From NCBI RefSeq assembly GCF_029873635.1, contig NC_080423.1, positions 97,019,397 through 97,083,396 of the forward strand: a DNA stretch of 64,000 nt. Reading direction: 5' to 3'. The stretch's first letter is position 1. The number at the start of each line of letters is the position of its first letter. The notes below the pieces were generated by a model. The model searched no databases and had not been told where the DNA came from. It was given only the letters and a program-made list of their open reading frames with translations. The position numbers were made by a program, and so were the translations under genes. Positions 47,001 to 59,574 of the stretch are shown in pieces. This stretch comes from Malania oleifera (taxonomy: Eukaryota; Streptophyta; Magnoliopsida; Santalales; Ximeniaceae).

Positions 47001-48595
47001 AACCCTTGACAACCACTCAGCAGTATTCTTCTGGCCTGAATAGCTAAAATTAACTGAGGAGGGGATTGCAATCGCGACCCTACAAACTTGAACTCAGCTT
47101 TCCCCGGAGGTCTGAATATCACTTCTCGTGCTCGGCAATCTATGTTGGAAAAATGGGCCACTAGCCAATCCATGCCAAAAATAACATCAAACCCATGCAT
47201 GTCCAGCACTATCAGATCAGCAGACAAAGTCTTTCCTTGAATATCAACTGGACAACCTCGGAGCACCCTATTAAACATCACTGCTAACCCAGTTGGTGTA
47301 GATACCAACAATTCAACATCTAACGATTGTGTTTCAGCCCTGCATAATTTAATACACCCCGAAGACACGAACGAGTGCGTAGCTCCTAAATCAAACAATG
47401 CTATAACTTTAAAAGAAAACATAGCAAACATACCTGTCACTATGTTACTCGCCATCTTAGCCTCACCTGGCGTCAGAGTAAACACCCTGGCTGGAGCCGT
47501 ATTCCTCTACTGGCCCCCACGTGGCACCTGATAACCTCCCTGGTATGGTTTGAGAGCTAGAACAACATCTAGTGGGGTAGGGCAATCTCGCTCCATGTGC
47601 CCCGATCTACCGCAGCGATAACACACGACACCACCATCTAGTGGGGTAGGACAGTCTCGCACCATGTGCCCTGACCTACCGCAGAGATAACATACCATAC
47701 CACCAGCTCGGCACTCTCCCCAGTGTCTCCTACCACAAGTCAAACAGATTGAAGAACCCTACCCTGTCTGTACCTCGCGTCCTCCCATCTCCTGCCTCCA
47801 TCATCTACCGTGATTTCCTCTCCTCCATTGACCCGGTCTATGTCCCTACTGGTAGCCGGTAGATGCAGATCTCTTCCTCTGTCCTTACTCCTCTAGATCA
47901 AGACACTCACCAATCTCTGTCAAGGCTGCCCTATCGACTAACTCAGCAAAGTTCTGGATCCAAAGCACCACCACCTGCTTGAATATACTCCACCTCAAGC
48001 CTTTCTCAAACTGCCTGACTTTCCTCGCTTCATCAGGAACAATGTATAGGGCAAAACGAGAGAGCTCGATAAAACACGCCGCATACTGCTGGATGGATAG
48101 TTGTCCCTGCTTCAGACTCAGGAACTCTTCTACCTTAGCCTCCCTGACAGTAGCTGAAAAATACCGATCAAAGAACAAATCTTTAAACCGGTCTTATGTC
48201 ATGGCTATTGGGGTCACCCTCTGTTGCTTCAACAGTCTCACTGCAGTCCACCACCTCTTGGCCTCTCCTGTTAGTCTATAGGTGGCGAAGAGAACCCTCT
48301 GTTCCTCAATACACTGCAACACAATCAAGATTTTCTCGGTCTCCTGCATCCAATTCTCGGCGGCTACAAGATCAACTCCACCTGAGAATGCCGGAGGATT
48401 CATCTTCGTAAGCTTCTCTATAGTGCACCCATGGCCTGCAGATGGACCATTCTGCTCCCTCGAGCTCCTAGCGATCTCAGCCATAACCTACTGAGCCACA
48501 CTACGTAATACCGCGTCAGAGTCGATCCCAACTACACCTGATGGTCCTGCTCCATTACTGCCACTCGCATGGACACTATTTCCTTTTGGATCCAT
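44059..48595 (-). pseudogene. Gypsy gag-pol polyprotein, single frame with many stops
   Basis: From ATG 48595 almost the whole polyprotein lies in one frame. It has a dozen or more nonsense codons and two shifts, near 45945 and 44212. Gag (about 48595-47890) is followed by two CCHC knuckles, CYLCGRSGHMVRDC and CYRCGRSGHMERDC. The protease motif reads [10 protein letters not shown] where DSGA is usual. Reverse transcriptase shows [24 protein letters not shown] and the FIDDVLVYS active site. RNase H has [10 protein letters not shown]. Integrase has the HHCC region (CLMCQQVK), DFVSRLP, SDRDPRF and HPQSDGQTER. The last part (VKVLWRSHAIEEASWE, to 44059) resembles a chromodomain, which would steer integration to chromatin. 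It is inactive. Confidence 0.9.
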
Positions 48596-48880
48596 CCTGG
48601 AAAATAGCAGTTGCAACTCAGTAATCCCATCCTCATAATTTACCCACCTATCCTCACCACTTATCTCAACATTTCTAACTCATTTCTAATCCCAGTCCTA
48701 CATTCTAGGAACACAACCCGACAATAGCTTACTATGGTTTTCCTGAAATTGTCACCCCAGGAAAAACACAGAAACTACCACGGAAGTCCTGCCTCTAGAT
48801 TGTAGAACAACCTTAAATCTTTCCTAGACTTTGGTATCATTTCCTGCTGCATTCTAAAGTTTACAGAACCTAACAACCTA

Positions 48881-48893
48881 GACTCTGATACCA
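48881..48893 (-). other. Gypsy primer-binding site
   Basis: TGGTATCAGAGTC on the minus strand, 3 bp from the LTR end. It is complementary to the 3' end of initiator tRNA-Met, the usual primer for plant LTR elements. Confidence 0.85.
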
Positions 48894-49402
48894 CACTGTG
48901 ATGACCTGCTCAATTTTCACATTTTTTTTAAACATAATAATAATAAAATCAGTATCTCATATTCCAGCTCAATAGATCATGATCCACCAGGGCCCGTGGG
49001 TACCAGGGATACATCAAAATAAAACACGGAAGCCTAAGTAGCAGGGAAACATATAATCACAATATTGTAATTACAAAACATCCATCACATTACTACAATT
49101 ACCAAAGTCACTATACCACTGTATTTTAGTATATACATCCCAAAAGAACAAAATTTGGGAACACTTCCCACAAAATCTAACTGTCCCTACCAAAGCTTAC
49201 CCTTCAAAAAGGGCAGACAACAGCTCTAGCTCGGTGGGGCCTTTCCCGCACTCCTATCTGGGGCTCTTGAAAAGTTTATAAAATTTAGGGTGAGACACCT
49301 CTCAGTAAGGGAAATAAACTAATACCAGTGTGTGGCAACATGAGCATTTCGTGTTTTACATATACCATAACATATTCTATAACTATTTATCAAATCTGGG
49401 AA

Positions 49403-49433
<31 letters not shown>

Positions 49434-49914
49434 CAAATCATGGCAGAATATACTGCATTTTCATTATCATATCTCATCTCATATCATAATAATAATAACA
49501 CAAAATGTCCCTAGTAGGTTAGCTGGCGGTTGTCATGTATTACCCCCACATGACTGGGTTGTGTGGCCCAAAGGCGGGACCTGACAATGGTTAGCCGATC
49601 ACTGCCAAGTCAACAGTACAATCTGTAAGTTCGATGTGTCTGCCTGACCTAGTTCGTGCACCAGGGGCGATCCCACCCTTTTTAAAAACCACATCGACCA
49701 TCCAATCTCACACCACTCTGTACAGCAGTGTTAGCACAGATATCATGATCACTGAGACCATGGACACATAGCAACGGTACCGTGCAAGTGCTAGCCTAGA
49801 CCAAGCCAACTAGGTTCTGATATCATATACATATAATGAAACTATGATACATGGATATCTCATATCATTAATTTTCACATCAATCATATCATTTTGTATA
49901 TATACGTATATCAT

Positions 49915-50175
49915 GAAAATCATTGGCCTATACGCCGATATTACACATTTTATCATAGCATGGCCTGTACGCCGGCAAACATATCATAGCACAACCCGTA
50001 TGCTGGCAAATCACATCATAGCATGACTCGTACGCCGACAAACATATCATAACACAGCTCGTATGCTGGAAAATCACATCATAGCACGGCCCGTACGCCG
50101 GCAAACATATCATAGCACTGCCCGTACGCTGGCAAATCACACATAGCACGGCTCGTACGCCGACAAACATATCAT
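49915..50175. repeat. dimeric minisatellite in Gypsy LTR
   Basis: About nine units of 26-28 bp. Two types alternate: CGTACGCCGGCAAACATATC and CGTACGCTGGCAAATCACATC, each followed by ATAGCAC-like text, so the higher-order period is about 54 bp. The partner LTR has only two units. Confidence 0.88.
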
Positions 50176-50286
50176 AATCCCATTTCAGAAAACAGTATTT
50201 CATAACATTTTTTTACTCATGCCACACTAGTAGATTTTCCACGTATTCAACATATCATCTTTTAAATAGTATTTCCCCAAATATAA

Positions 50287-50323
<37 letters not shown>

Positions 50324-50690
50324 ATTTTTACTTTCCAGAAATCAAATACTATGTATACATACATTTTCTCAAAATGAACTAGTTTAGTTTATCCCCTTAC
50401 TTGGATACTGAAAAAGCCCCCAAAACAATCTAGTTTAACTCCCGTAGGATTTCCTGACCAATACCTTGACAGTGAAAACTGCCAGTATTAAACTTTAGTA
50501 TTTTCATGCGTACATCATTTCTTATAACTATTGTAAAACCAGATTTGGCTTAAAAGGTCTTACCTCAACTATGGGATGACTTCAAACTTACTTTTACCAA
50601 CGATCTGCTCCAGCAGATTTGGAGAGAACCTCCCCAAGAGCGTCGTGGTGACTTCAAATCATCGATCTGGCAAAGATCTAGCCCGAAATC

Positions 50691-50694
<4 letters not shown>

Positions 50695-50779
<85 letters not shown>
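50695..50779. repeat. (AG)n microsatellite
   Basis: About 42 AG dinucleotides. The partner LTR has two short GA tracts instead. Confidence 0.95.
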
Positions 50780-50782
<3 letters not shown>

Positions 50783-51209
50783 CCGAAGGGGAGAGAGAGG
50801 GAAAACTTAGCTTCTTTAGGAAGTCAAAATCTGAATTTTCATATTTATAGACAGGGGATTTCGTCGATGAGCCACGTCATTCGTCGACAAATCCTTCAAT
50901 AATTTCATCGACGAAATTTAGTCGGCTTTAACCTCTTTCGGTATTTCTTCATCGACGAGCCCCTGTATTCATCGACGAATTCTCTTATACCTTCGTCGAC
51001 AAGTCCCCTGTATTTATCGACGAATTCTCTTATACCTTCGTCGACGAGTCCCCTGTATTCGTCAACGAAAAGCTGAGAATTCCTCTGGATTTTTCCTTTC
51101 CAAAATGCAATGTTGCGTTCGTCGACGAAGTCAACTTGCTCCTTCTGTTTCCAGTTTCCATTCCCCTTTCTTTTATTATTTAAAAATTGTTACTCTTCAG
51201 GTCGTTACA

Positions 51210-51653
51210 GATGGTGCCAACATTATTGAGCTATAGAGACGGTGCCAGTTTTGTTGAGCTGTAGAGTGCCAACATTGTTGAGCTGTAGTGACGGTGCTAG
51301 CCACTTCTAACAACCTCAGCTCACTTTCATTGAATCTCATTACCACCTACCATTCCTATCCATCTCCATCCATGGCTATATATATATATATGGATATGTG
51401 TGTGTGAAATATATGAGTGTAATTTAGTTAAAGGTGAGAGAGAATGAGAGGTGTGAGAGAGAGAGAGTTGAGTTGAGTGGAGTGTAGTTGCCTCCTCCTC
51501 CTCCTTGTATTTTCTCCTAGTTTTAGTGAAGATTTGTGTGCTCCGTAAACGTAGGCCAGTTTGGGCCAAACCATATTAAATCTAGGTGTTCATTTCTTGC
51601 ATTGTTTGTTTATTTATATTTGTGGTGTGATTGTTGCTCCTCAATCCCTAACA
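51210..51653 (+). repeat. 5' LTR of Copia A copy 2, right part
   Basis: Continues the LTR begun at 41743-41824 and ends CCCTAACA. Together they match the 5' LTR at 16782-17283. Confidence 0.88.
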
Positions 51654-52307
51654 ATTGGTATCAGAGCCAAATCAAAGCAAAATTGCCACTGCCCAGAAAT
51701 TCAAGTAGCTCAAAATCAAGTTTTGAGCACACCAGGGTGTTCCTCTCGGTGAGACGAAGTCAACAGAGCAAATCAGAGCTTGTACGGAGGCTCCACGAGT
51801 CCACACGCGCTTCAAGCAGTCTGTCATAGTCGCCACATGCCTTCATGCGCTGCTAGGTCACCGACACGTGACCTTACGCGCCAACCAGCCCACGACATGT
51901 ACCTCATACGCCTGCTGCAGCTTGAAGAAGAAGCTGACGTTAGCATGTCACATCAGTAGCCCTATCAGCTACCACCTCACCGCTCTATCAGCAGCCTCCA
52001 GTCCACGTCAGCGCCACATGTCATCCCAGTCAGCATCCACGTTAGCTGCCACATCATCAGCTAGGACCCACTTTGCCATGTCTGCAAACGGCGTCAATGA
52101 CGTTAACGAAATATTCCGTTAAAAAGTGGATATTCTATTAAATTTAACAGAGGGTTGACCTTTTGACCAGAAAGATTGACCAGGCTTTTCGGAGCCATTT
52201 CAAGTCCATTTCTTGAACAAGTTGAACCATTCCAAGGTTTTCGACTATTCTGGATCCAACCGTGTTGTCCGTTTGAGCTGATTACATCTATAGATAGGTG
52301 AATCGAG

Positions 52308-55300
52308 ATGTCGAACGAAAAGAGCTAAAAGGTCGTGATGTTTGACGGCACCAATTTTGGTTTTTGGAAGATACAAATTGAGGACTACTTGTTTGGTAAG
52401 GAGTTGCACTTACCACTGAAGGGAAAGCCAAAATCCATGAAGGAGGACAAGTGGGAGTTGCTTGACCGGAAGACTTTTAGAGCTGTCAGGATAACGCTGG
52501 CAAAGTCTGTTGCCTTCAACATCAAGCACATGACAACCACTAATTCACTTATGGATGCGCTTTCCAACACGTATGAGTAGCCATCAGCCGCCAATAAGAT
52601 ACATTTAATAAAAAAGATGTTCATCATGCACATGCCCTCTGGTGAAAGTTTTAGTAAACATCTGAATAATTTCAACGAGCTATCAGATCAACTCGCCTCA
52701 ATTGAAATCACGTTTGACAGCGAAATCTGTGCCTTGCTGATTCTCAGTCAGTTGCCCGAGAGTTGGAAAGGTATTGTTACTGCGATCAGTAGCTCTGTAG
52801 GAAAATCAAAACTGAAGTATGACGAAGTCATCAATATGATTTTGACGAAAGAGATCAGGATGCAGTCAAACAATGCTTCCACTTCAAGTTCAACCTTGAA
52901 TGTGGAAAGCCGAGTGAAAGATTCATGGAAAGGAAGCGGGCATGAGTGATTAAACAATCACGGAAGATCTAGGACTAGACGGTCCAGATTTAGAAATTCC
53001 AAAGGTTCCCAAGGCACAAAGAATATTGAGTGCTAAAACTATGGGAAGATCGGACATTAAAAAAATCAGTGTAAAGGTCCAAGGAAAGAACTCTTTGGAG
53101 AGCAAAAAGGAGTCTTGGGTCTTAGACTCTGGAGCCTCATTTCAAGCCACTTGCAGCAGAGATTGCATAGAGGAGTATACACTAGGTGACTACGGTAAGG
53201 TATACCTTGGCAATGATCAACCTTGCGATATAGTCGGCAAAGGAATTGTGAAGATCAAGATGAATGGGTCCGTATGGAAGTTGAAAATTGACGATGAATA
53301 GAAGATATTAAAGGGTGCATTGATGATTACACAAGGTAAGAAAAGTGGAACACTTTATGTGTCCTCCAATGCCTGTATATCTATTTCAGTTGCTATAGGA
53401 AATGACGATAGGAACATTTGGCACCAATGACTCGGTCACATAAGCAAGAAGGGACTTAGAGTGATACACTCAAAGGGAAAATTGAGTGATCTACGGTTAG
53501 TGGAGATTGACATTTGCGAGGATTGCATAATCGGAAAACAGAAGAGGGTCAGTTTCCAGACATACTCCCGTACCCCAAAGAAGTAGAGACTTGAACTAGT
53601 CCATTCAGACGTATAGTGACCAACGACCGTCTCATCCATAGGCGAAAGGAATTACTTTGTGATATTTATCGATGATCATTCTCAGAAAGTATGAGTTTAC
53701 TTTCTAAAATATAAATCAGATGTCTTTGATGCTTTCAAGATATGGAAAGCAATGGTCGAAAATGAAATTGGTTTAAAAATCAAGAAGCTGAGAACCGACA
53801 ACGGTAGTGAGTATGAAAACACCAGGTTCAAGAAATTCTGTTATAAACATGGTATCAAGATGGAAAGAACTGTGCTAGGTACGCCCCTGCACAACGGCGT
53901 AGTCGAGCGGATGAACTGATCGTTGACCGAAAGAGTCAGAAGTATGTGTATGCAGTCAGGCGTACCAAAGCAATTTTGGGCAGAGGCAGTCAACACAGCA
54001 GCATACTTGATCAATAGGAATCCATCAGTACCATTGGACCTCAGACTACCAGAAGAAGTATGGAGCGGAAAAGAGGTGAGACTTTCATGTTTGAAAGTTT
54101 TGGTTGGGTTGCATATGTGCATATTAGTGATCATATCAGAAAAAAGCTTGATCCAAAGTCCCGGAAATGCACCTTTGTTGGCTACGGTGAGGATGAGTAT
54201 GGGTATCACATTTGGAAGGATGAAAACAAGAAGGTAATCGGAAGTAGAGATGTGATCTTCAATGAAAAAGTGATGTACAAGAATAGACACACAATAGAAC
54301 CTATAGAACCACTTCATAATGAAATAACCTATGTAGACTTGGATGATGTCCTAGAAGGTGTCGAGATACAACCGCAAAATGCCGAGAAAGACAGACACAC
54401 AACAGAATCCATTGAACCAATTCGTAATGAAACAACTCATGTAGATTTGGATGATGTCCCAAAAGGTGTCGAGATACAACAGAAAAACACTAAGAATCCT
54501 CAAGAAGAGGAACCTGTGGAGCAGATCATCGCACCACTGCCTTCTACTCTAGCTCCGGAGTTTAGGAGATCTTCTTGACCCCATGTACCAAATAAAAGGT
54601 ATATGGATTATTTACTTATTACAGATGGAGGAGAGTCTGAATGCTATGATGAAACATGTCAGGTAAGAGATTCAGGCAAGTGGGAGCTTGCAATAAAGTA
54701 CGGGATGAAGTCTTTCACCTTCAACAATATATGGGAAGGAAGGAATCAAAGGTACAAGACGTGAGTTGGTAAGAAGACTCTTCACAAGAAGTGGGTGTAC
54801 AGGATCAAAGAGGAGCATGATGGCTTTAGGAGGTACAAGACCCGGTTGGTAGTCAAAGGCTTCAAGCAGAAGGAAGGAATCAACTATACCGACATCTTTG
54901 CACCAGTTGTGAAGGTAACAACCATTAGATTAGTCTTGAGCATTGTTGCCTTGGAGGGCCTACATCACAAACAATTGGATGTGAAGACGACATTTCTTCA
55001 CGGTGATCTAGATGAGGAGATTTACATGCACCAGCCAGAAGGATTCTCAGTCAAAGGTAAAGAGAATCTAGTATGTAGATTGAAGAAGAGTTTGTACGGT
55101 CTCAAACAAGCTCCCAGGCCAATGGTACCAAAAATTTGACGACTTTATGCGCAACAAAGATTTTCAAAAGTGCAATGTCAACCACTGTTGCTACTTTAAG
55201 AGGTATCCGTCTAGCTATATCATTCTATTGCTATATGTTGATGACATACTAGTCGCAGGCCTAGATATAGAAGAGATCAGAAAATTGAAGCAGTAATTGT

Positions 55301-56196
55301 TAGAGGAGTTTGACATAAAGGACTTAGGTTTAGCAAATTAGATACTTAGGGTGCGGATATCCATAGATAAGCAACAGGGAATGTTGCGCTTATCTCAGTC
55401 GGAGTATATTAGACATGTTTTACAGAGATTCAACATGAGTAGCGCCAAAGCGGTAAATACACCATTGGCCGGTCACTTCCACCTCTCCAAGGATCAAGCT
55501 CCCCAGTCATATGAAGAGAAGGAGTTCATGGCTAAGGTGCCTTACGCCTCAGCCATTGGAAGTCTCATGTATGTCATGGATTGTACCAGACCAGACATTG
55601 GCCAAGTAGTGGGAGTTGTTAGCAGGTTTATGTCAAATCCAGGGAAGGCTCACTGGGAAGCAGTGAAGTGGATCTTGAGGTACCTACGTGGAATTATTGA
55701 TAAGTGTCTATGTTTCAGCAAAGGAGACTTGAAAATTCAAGGGTATGTTGATGTCGATTTTGCTGGTGAAGTTGATCACCGCAGAAGCATCACTGGATAT
55801 GTGTTCACTGTTAGCACAACAACTGTTAGTTAGATATCACAGATACAAAAGATTGTTGCCCTATCCCCTACAGAAGCTGAGTACATAGTAGTGACAGAAG
55901 CCAGTAAAGAGATGATTTGGCTTCAAAGTTTGTTGACAGAGCTCGGAAAAAAGCAGGTGAGAAATGTTTTGCACAGCGACAGTCAGAGTGCGATGCATCT
56001 AATAAAGAACTTTGCATTTCATTCCAAAACCAAACATATTGGACTTCGTCATCACTTCATAAGATCTCTATTAAAGGATGGAGTGTTGACACTTGAAAAA
56101 ATCCAAGGTAGCAGGAATCTAGCAAACATGTTGACAAAGGTGGTGACAACAGAAAAGCTTAAGTTGTGCTCAATTTCAGTTGGTATTTATGTTTGA
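52308..56196 (+). pseudogene. Copia A gag-pol, copy 2, multiply broken
   Basis: Same gene as 17945-21907. Shared lesions are TAA at codon 7 (52326), the stop and Cys-to-Tyr change in the CCHC knuckle (about 53034-53043), and stops after CCAAAGAAG (about 53584) and after the HSDV catalytic Asp. Here the protease keeps LDSGAS and integrase keeps LRTDNGSEY. Private damage includes an approximately 85 bp deletion near 53285, a stop in the gag at 52578-52580, an extra C at about 55120 that shifts the reverse transcriptase frame, and TAG at about 55832. RNase H ends with TKHIGLRHHFIRSLL and the terminal stop near 56196. Confidence 0.88.
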
Positions 56197-56265
56197 AGAC
56201 AGATTTGAGCACATCATTTACCTATATACTATTTGAGATGGTGTCATCGTCTCCAAGTGGGAGAT

Positions 56266-56736
56266 TGTTAAGCTATAGTGGAGATAGTGCCAGTATTGAT
56301 GAGTTGTAATGGAGACGGTGCTAGTATTGTTGAGCTTTAAAGTGCCAGCATTGTTGAGCTGTAGTGACAGTGCCAACCACTTCTACCAACCCCAACTCAA
56401 CTTCATTGAATCTCATTACCACCTACCATTCCTATCCATCTCCATCCATGACTATATATATATATATATATATGGAGAGATGTGTGTGTGAAATATATGA
56501 GTGTGTAATTTAGTTGAAGGTGAGAGAGAGAGAGAGAGAGAGAGAGTTGAGTTGAGTGGAGGGCAGTTGCCTCCTCCTCCTCCTTGTATTTTCTCCCAGT
56601 TTTAGTGAAGATTGGTGTACTCCGTGGACGTAGGCTAGTTTGGGCCAAACCACATTAAATCTTGGTGTTCATTTCTTGCATTTCTTGCTTGTTTATTTAT
56701 ATTTGTGGTGTGATTGTTGCTCCTCGATCCCCAACA
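56266..56736 (+). repeat. 3' LTR of Copia A, copy 2
   Basis: Begins TGTTAAGCTATAG after the polypurine tract and ends CCCCAACA. Contains TA (about 56454-56473) and GA (about 56525-56547) tracts. Confidence 0.88.
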
Positions 56737-58512
56737 GCCTATAATAAGATAGGGTAAAGCCCAGCCCACCATAGCACTTGCACAATACAATGTGCCACAA
56801 GCATACCCTATAGTCAACTATACATATCACAACACCTTATGCATATGCAATGTGCAAGCACCACCTTATCTCCATATGTAGATTATCCATATTCCAATTT
56901 CCATGGGTACAAGGTATGGGAGAGACACTCTTCTAAACACATGTTTTCTTCCTTAACTTTCAAATTTGGTATACATATCTCTCAAAGGTGTTGCATGTGT
57001 TGCGTGGTTTTAAAAACCTCATTGAAGGCAATCTTAATAGACTTCCTTTTTCTAGGATTCAAAAGTGAAGGAGTTTCAATTCACATTTTTGAAGTTTATG
57101 TTGATCTTATTCTAACCAATTGAATTTCCACAGCATTTCTTTTATAACAAAAAAAAAAAAAAAACTATTCATGAGAAGAAAGACTTACAACGGATGGAGG
57201 ATAAGAAACCCTCCCAAAAAGAAACAGAAAATAAGCAAACTAGAAAACAATTACATCAAAGCTGAATTTTCATAATATTTGTTGGAAATATAGATGATAT
57301 CCTGTGCTTTGACTGCTTTCTATGATTTCAAATATATTTCCAAGAATATTGGCAAGATAGCTTTAAGATTGAGTTCTTATAAAGATTCTTGTGGATAATC
57401 GAGCTAAGAATCTTCTCATTCTGTACTTCATTGATTTATCCACTTTGTGAATTGGATCTTCTAATAGGAGTTTTCCTCGACACACATATTATAATTAGGT
57501 GTGAGGCGTTATACTTGACTGAAAGAGCTAAGGGAGGACAGGTAGTCTGTTGATTGTGAGGCAACTTTTCTTCAAGGACTAATAGTTCTTGTAGTTATTG
57601 AAGGATACTTAATTTTGTGGTGTAACGGAATAACATTTGTAAGTGGATCTGATCTTGACAATGGAGAACATTAGAGAGTGAATTTTCAAGGAGCATAGAG
57701 TGTACATGAGGACAAAGTTAGGCCAAACCACTAAATTCGTTTGCATCTCTCTTTAACTTGTAGCATTTTATAATTGACTTCATGATTGTTTTTCGATTGC
57801 TTACATGTTTTAAATTTGTGATATAAATCAGGATCAAGGTGGACTTGGCTTAGCTTTTTGTAATAACCCAATTCAACCCACTCTTGGTTAGTTAAGAAGG
57901 CATATTATTCAGTGACCATTTTTAAGGAACTGTCAAGGAGAATGTGATATAAATGTTTCAGAAAAATAGCAAGATGGCATGCAGAAAAAGTTACACATTT
58001 TCATCCAACCCTGCCTGCTCCCCCCAGAAAACTAAAAAAAAGCAAAAAAAAAAAAAAAAAAAAGGAAAAAGAAACCTAACCTAATCCAATTTAAACTAAG
58101 CTTTGATTAAAGAGGATTAATCTGAGGTAGGTTACAGACTTGAAATTAAGTGGTGATAAGCTATATTTTTTTGCTCTTAAATGTTGCATGACAGCAGGAT
58201 AACGTAAGCTCTAAAGTCTAAACACAAAACATTACTAGAAGCATAGGAGAAAAGACACTTACAGAAGACTTTCCAGTTCAACACAAATGACACTTTCAAG
58301 GGAACTCAACTCTTCAATGTCCAGATGATGCCTCAGCTCATAAATTGCAATCTACTCTAGACTTCACCTTTTCTTGTACATCATATCATGTCTTTTTGTA
58401 TATAACCTCCTGCATATCATGGTGAAATTCTGCACTGTCGCTGGGTGGAAACTGATTTCTCTTGGGACCAGGATCACTATTTCAGTTTCCTTTTCAGTTA
58501 TGTATTACTGTA
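56737..58512 (+). other. non-coding flank, copy 2
   Basis: Counterpart of 22457-24210. Differences are small indels and longer A-runs (57150-57165, 58045-58064). No gene recognised. Confidence 0.5.
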
Positions 58513-58916
58513 ACATAGAAATCTATCCAATCCCTGTCCATGATTTCCATTAAACCCTGAGCTTGAGGCATACAATAAAGGGAAACGCGTGACCAAGGGG
58601 AAGCCCTCTTCATATCTCCATTAAAAAAAGGATATTTTATCTCCAGAATTCCCCTGGAAGGCGACCCTTAAACAAGGCTGTCAACCGCTCCATCTGGAGA
58701 AGCTGCAAGCCAGTTGTCCTTTGGATCCTTCCTACCATAGACCTGAAATTCATCTTCAAATAAATTCTGGCTGCTATCGTTTCTTCTATTATTACAACGC
58801 GAAGCAAACAAACCCAAAAGATAGCTGTTCCTGCTCCAGTGATATGGCCACAGACGAACAATGTGAGGGAGTGCAAATTTTTCACTGCCCAGGAAATGAC
58901 AAATGTAAGAAATCAA
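58513..58916 (-). pseudogene. YqaJ-type exonuclease domain, relic, copy 2, truncated
   Basis: Counterpart of 24349-25029. It keeps the SPDG block, the same in-frame TAA (58668-58670), LEIKYP and PQAQGLMEIMDRDWIDFYV. The sequence then stops matching at about 58513, where about 415 bp present in copy 1 are missing. The junction shares AACA with both edges, as in microhomology-mediated deletion. The C-terminal third is therefore absent. Confidence 0.7.
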
Positions 58917-59514
58917 TTGAATGAACGATACAACAAATCCTCAAATTAAAATTTTAAGCATGATGGAATGCAGAAAAAAAATAAAAAGAAAAAAAGGAAT
59001 AGGGACTTGTACGAAATTTTTTCTTGACCAAGAGAAAACCTATAATAATTTACCTCGGGGAAAGAAATAGTTGGTGTTTATAAATCTGTTGTATTTTTTC
59101 GATTAACTCTCCTTTGTAACTGAATCGAATTTTCGGTTAATTTGGTTAACCAAATTAAATTATAAATAATTATGAAAAAAAATATTGTTGTTCTTCAAAA
59201 AATCTCAAATTAGTCCTATGGCTAATTAGATGTCTGTCTGTTCGAGAATAGGAAAAAATCAACATAATTGGCAAAACAATAATGTATTGAAAACTTAAAA
59301 TTAATGAAAATAATGTTTCTTGTATATGTATCTAAAGGGTCTAAAGAAACTAGCAGAAAAACAATCTCAAACCCAAACCCTGTGTGATTTTCTATTTTCT
59401 GATGGGGACAGTAAACGTATTTGATTCTTTATTTTCTTCTGCTCATCAAACCACTGAAGAATACCATGATTTTTTTAACTATCTTTTAGCTCAACAATTA
59501 ATCAAAACAACGAG

Positions 59515-59517
<3 letters not shown>
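58917..59517 (+). other. non-coding flank before Copia B, copy 2
   Basis: Counterpart of 25030-25700, about 65 bp shorter. Includes hAT-like words GGTTAATTTGG and GGTTAACCAAATT around 59130-59160. No gene. Confidence 0.45.

Positions 59518-59569
<52 letters not shown>
59518..59569. repeat. (AT)n microsatellite at Copia B left flank
   Basis: About 25 AT dinucleotides. In copy 1 the same site is a short mixed TG/TA tract (25700-25725). Confidence 0.95.

Positions 59570-59574
<5 letters not shown>

Larger units (their letters stand above)
41825..51209 (-). mobile_element. Gypsy (Ty3-type) retrotransposon nested in a Copia LTR
   Basis: Complete structure on the minus strand, 9.4 kb, flanked by a perfect 5 bp duplication GATGG (41820-41824 and 51210-51214). 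The LTRs are 48897-51209 (5' for the element) and 41825-43806 (3'). Primer-binding site TGGTATCAGAGTC (initiator tRNA-Met) lies at 48881-48893, and the polypurine tract AAGGAGGGAAGAA at 43807-43819. Pol order is protease, reverse transcriptase, RNase H, integrase. A chromodomain-like C-terminus suggests a chromovirus (Tekay/Del-like). It is absent from copy 1, so it inserted after the duplication. Confidence 0.93.
48897..51209 (-). repeat. 5' LTR of Gypsy element, expanded
   Basis: Same ends as its partner but about 330 bp longer. The extra length is mainly a minisatellite at 49915-50175 and a long AG tract at 50695-50779. TCGTCGACGA-like palindromes lie at 50860-51130. Confidence 0.92.
41743..56736 (+). 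mobile_element. Copia family A element, copy 2, split by a Gypsy element
   Basis: The 5' LTR is in two parts, 41743-41824 and 51210-51653, separated by the Gypsy insertion at 41825-51209. The primer-binding site TTGGTATCAGAGCC starts at 51655, gag-pol follows, the polypurine tract is AAGTGGGAGA (about 56255-56264) and the 3' LTR is 56266-56736. It occupies the same location as the Copia A of copy 1. Confidence 0.9.

Noticed and set aside
50576..50902. Arg-Glu repeat frame of about 108 residues
   Set aside because: Product of the (AG)n tract inside the Gypsy LTR.
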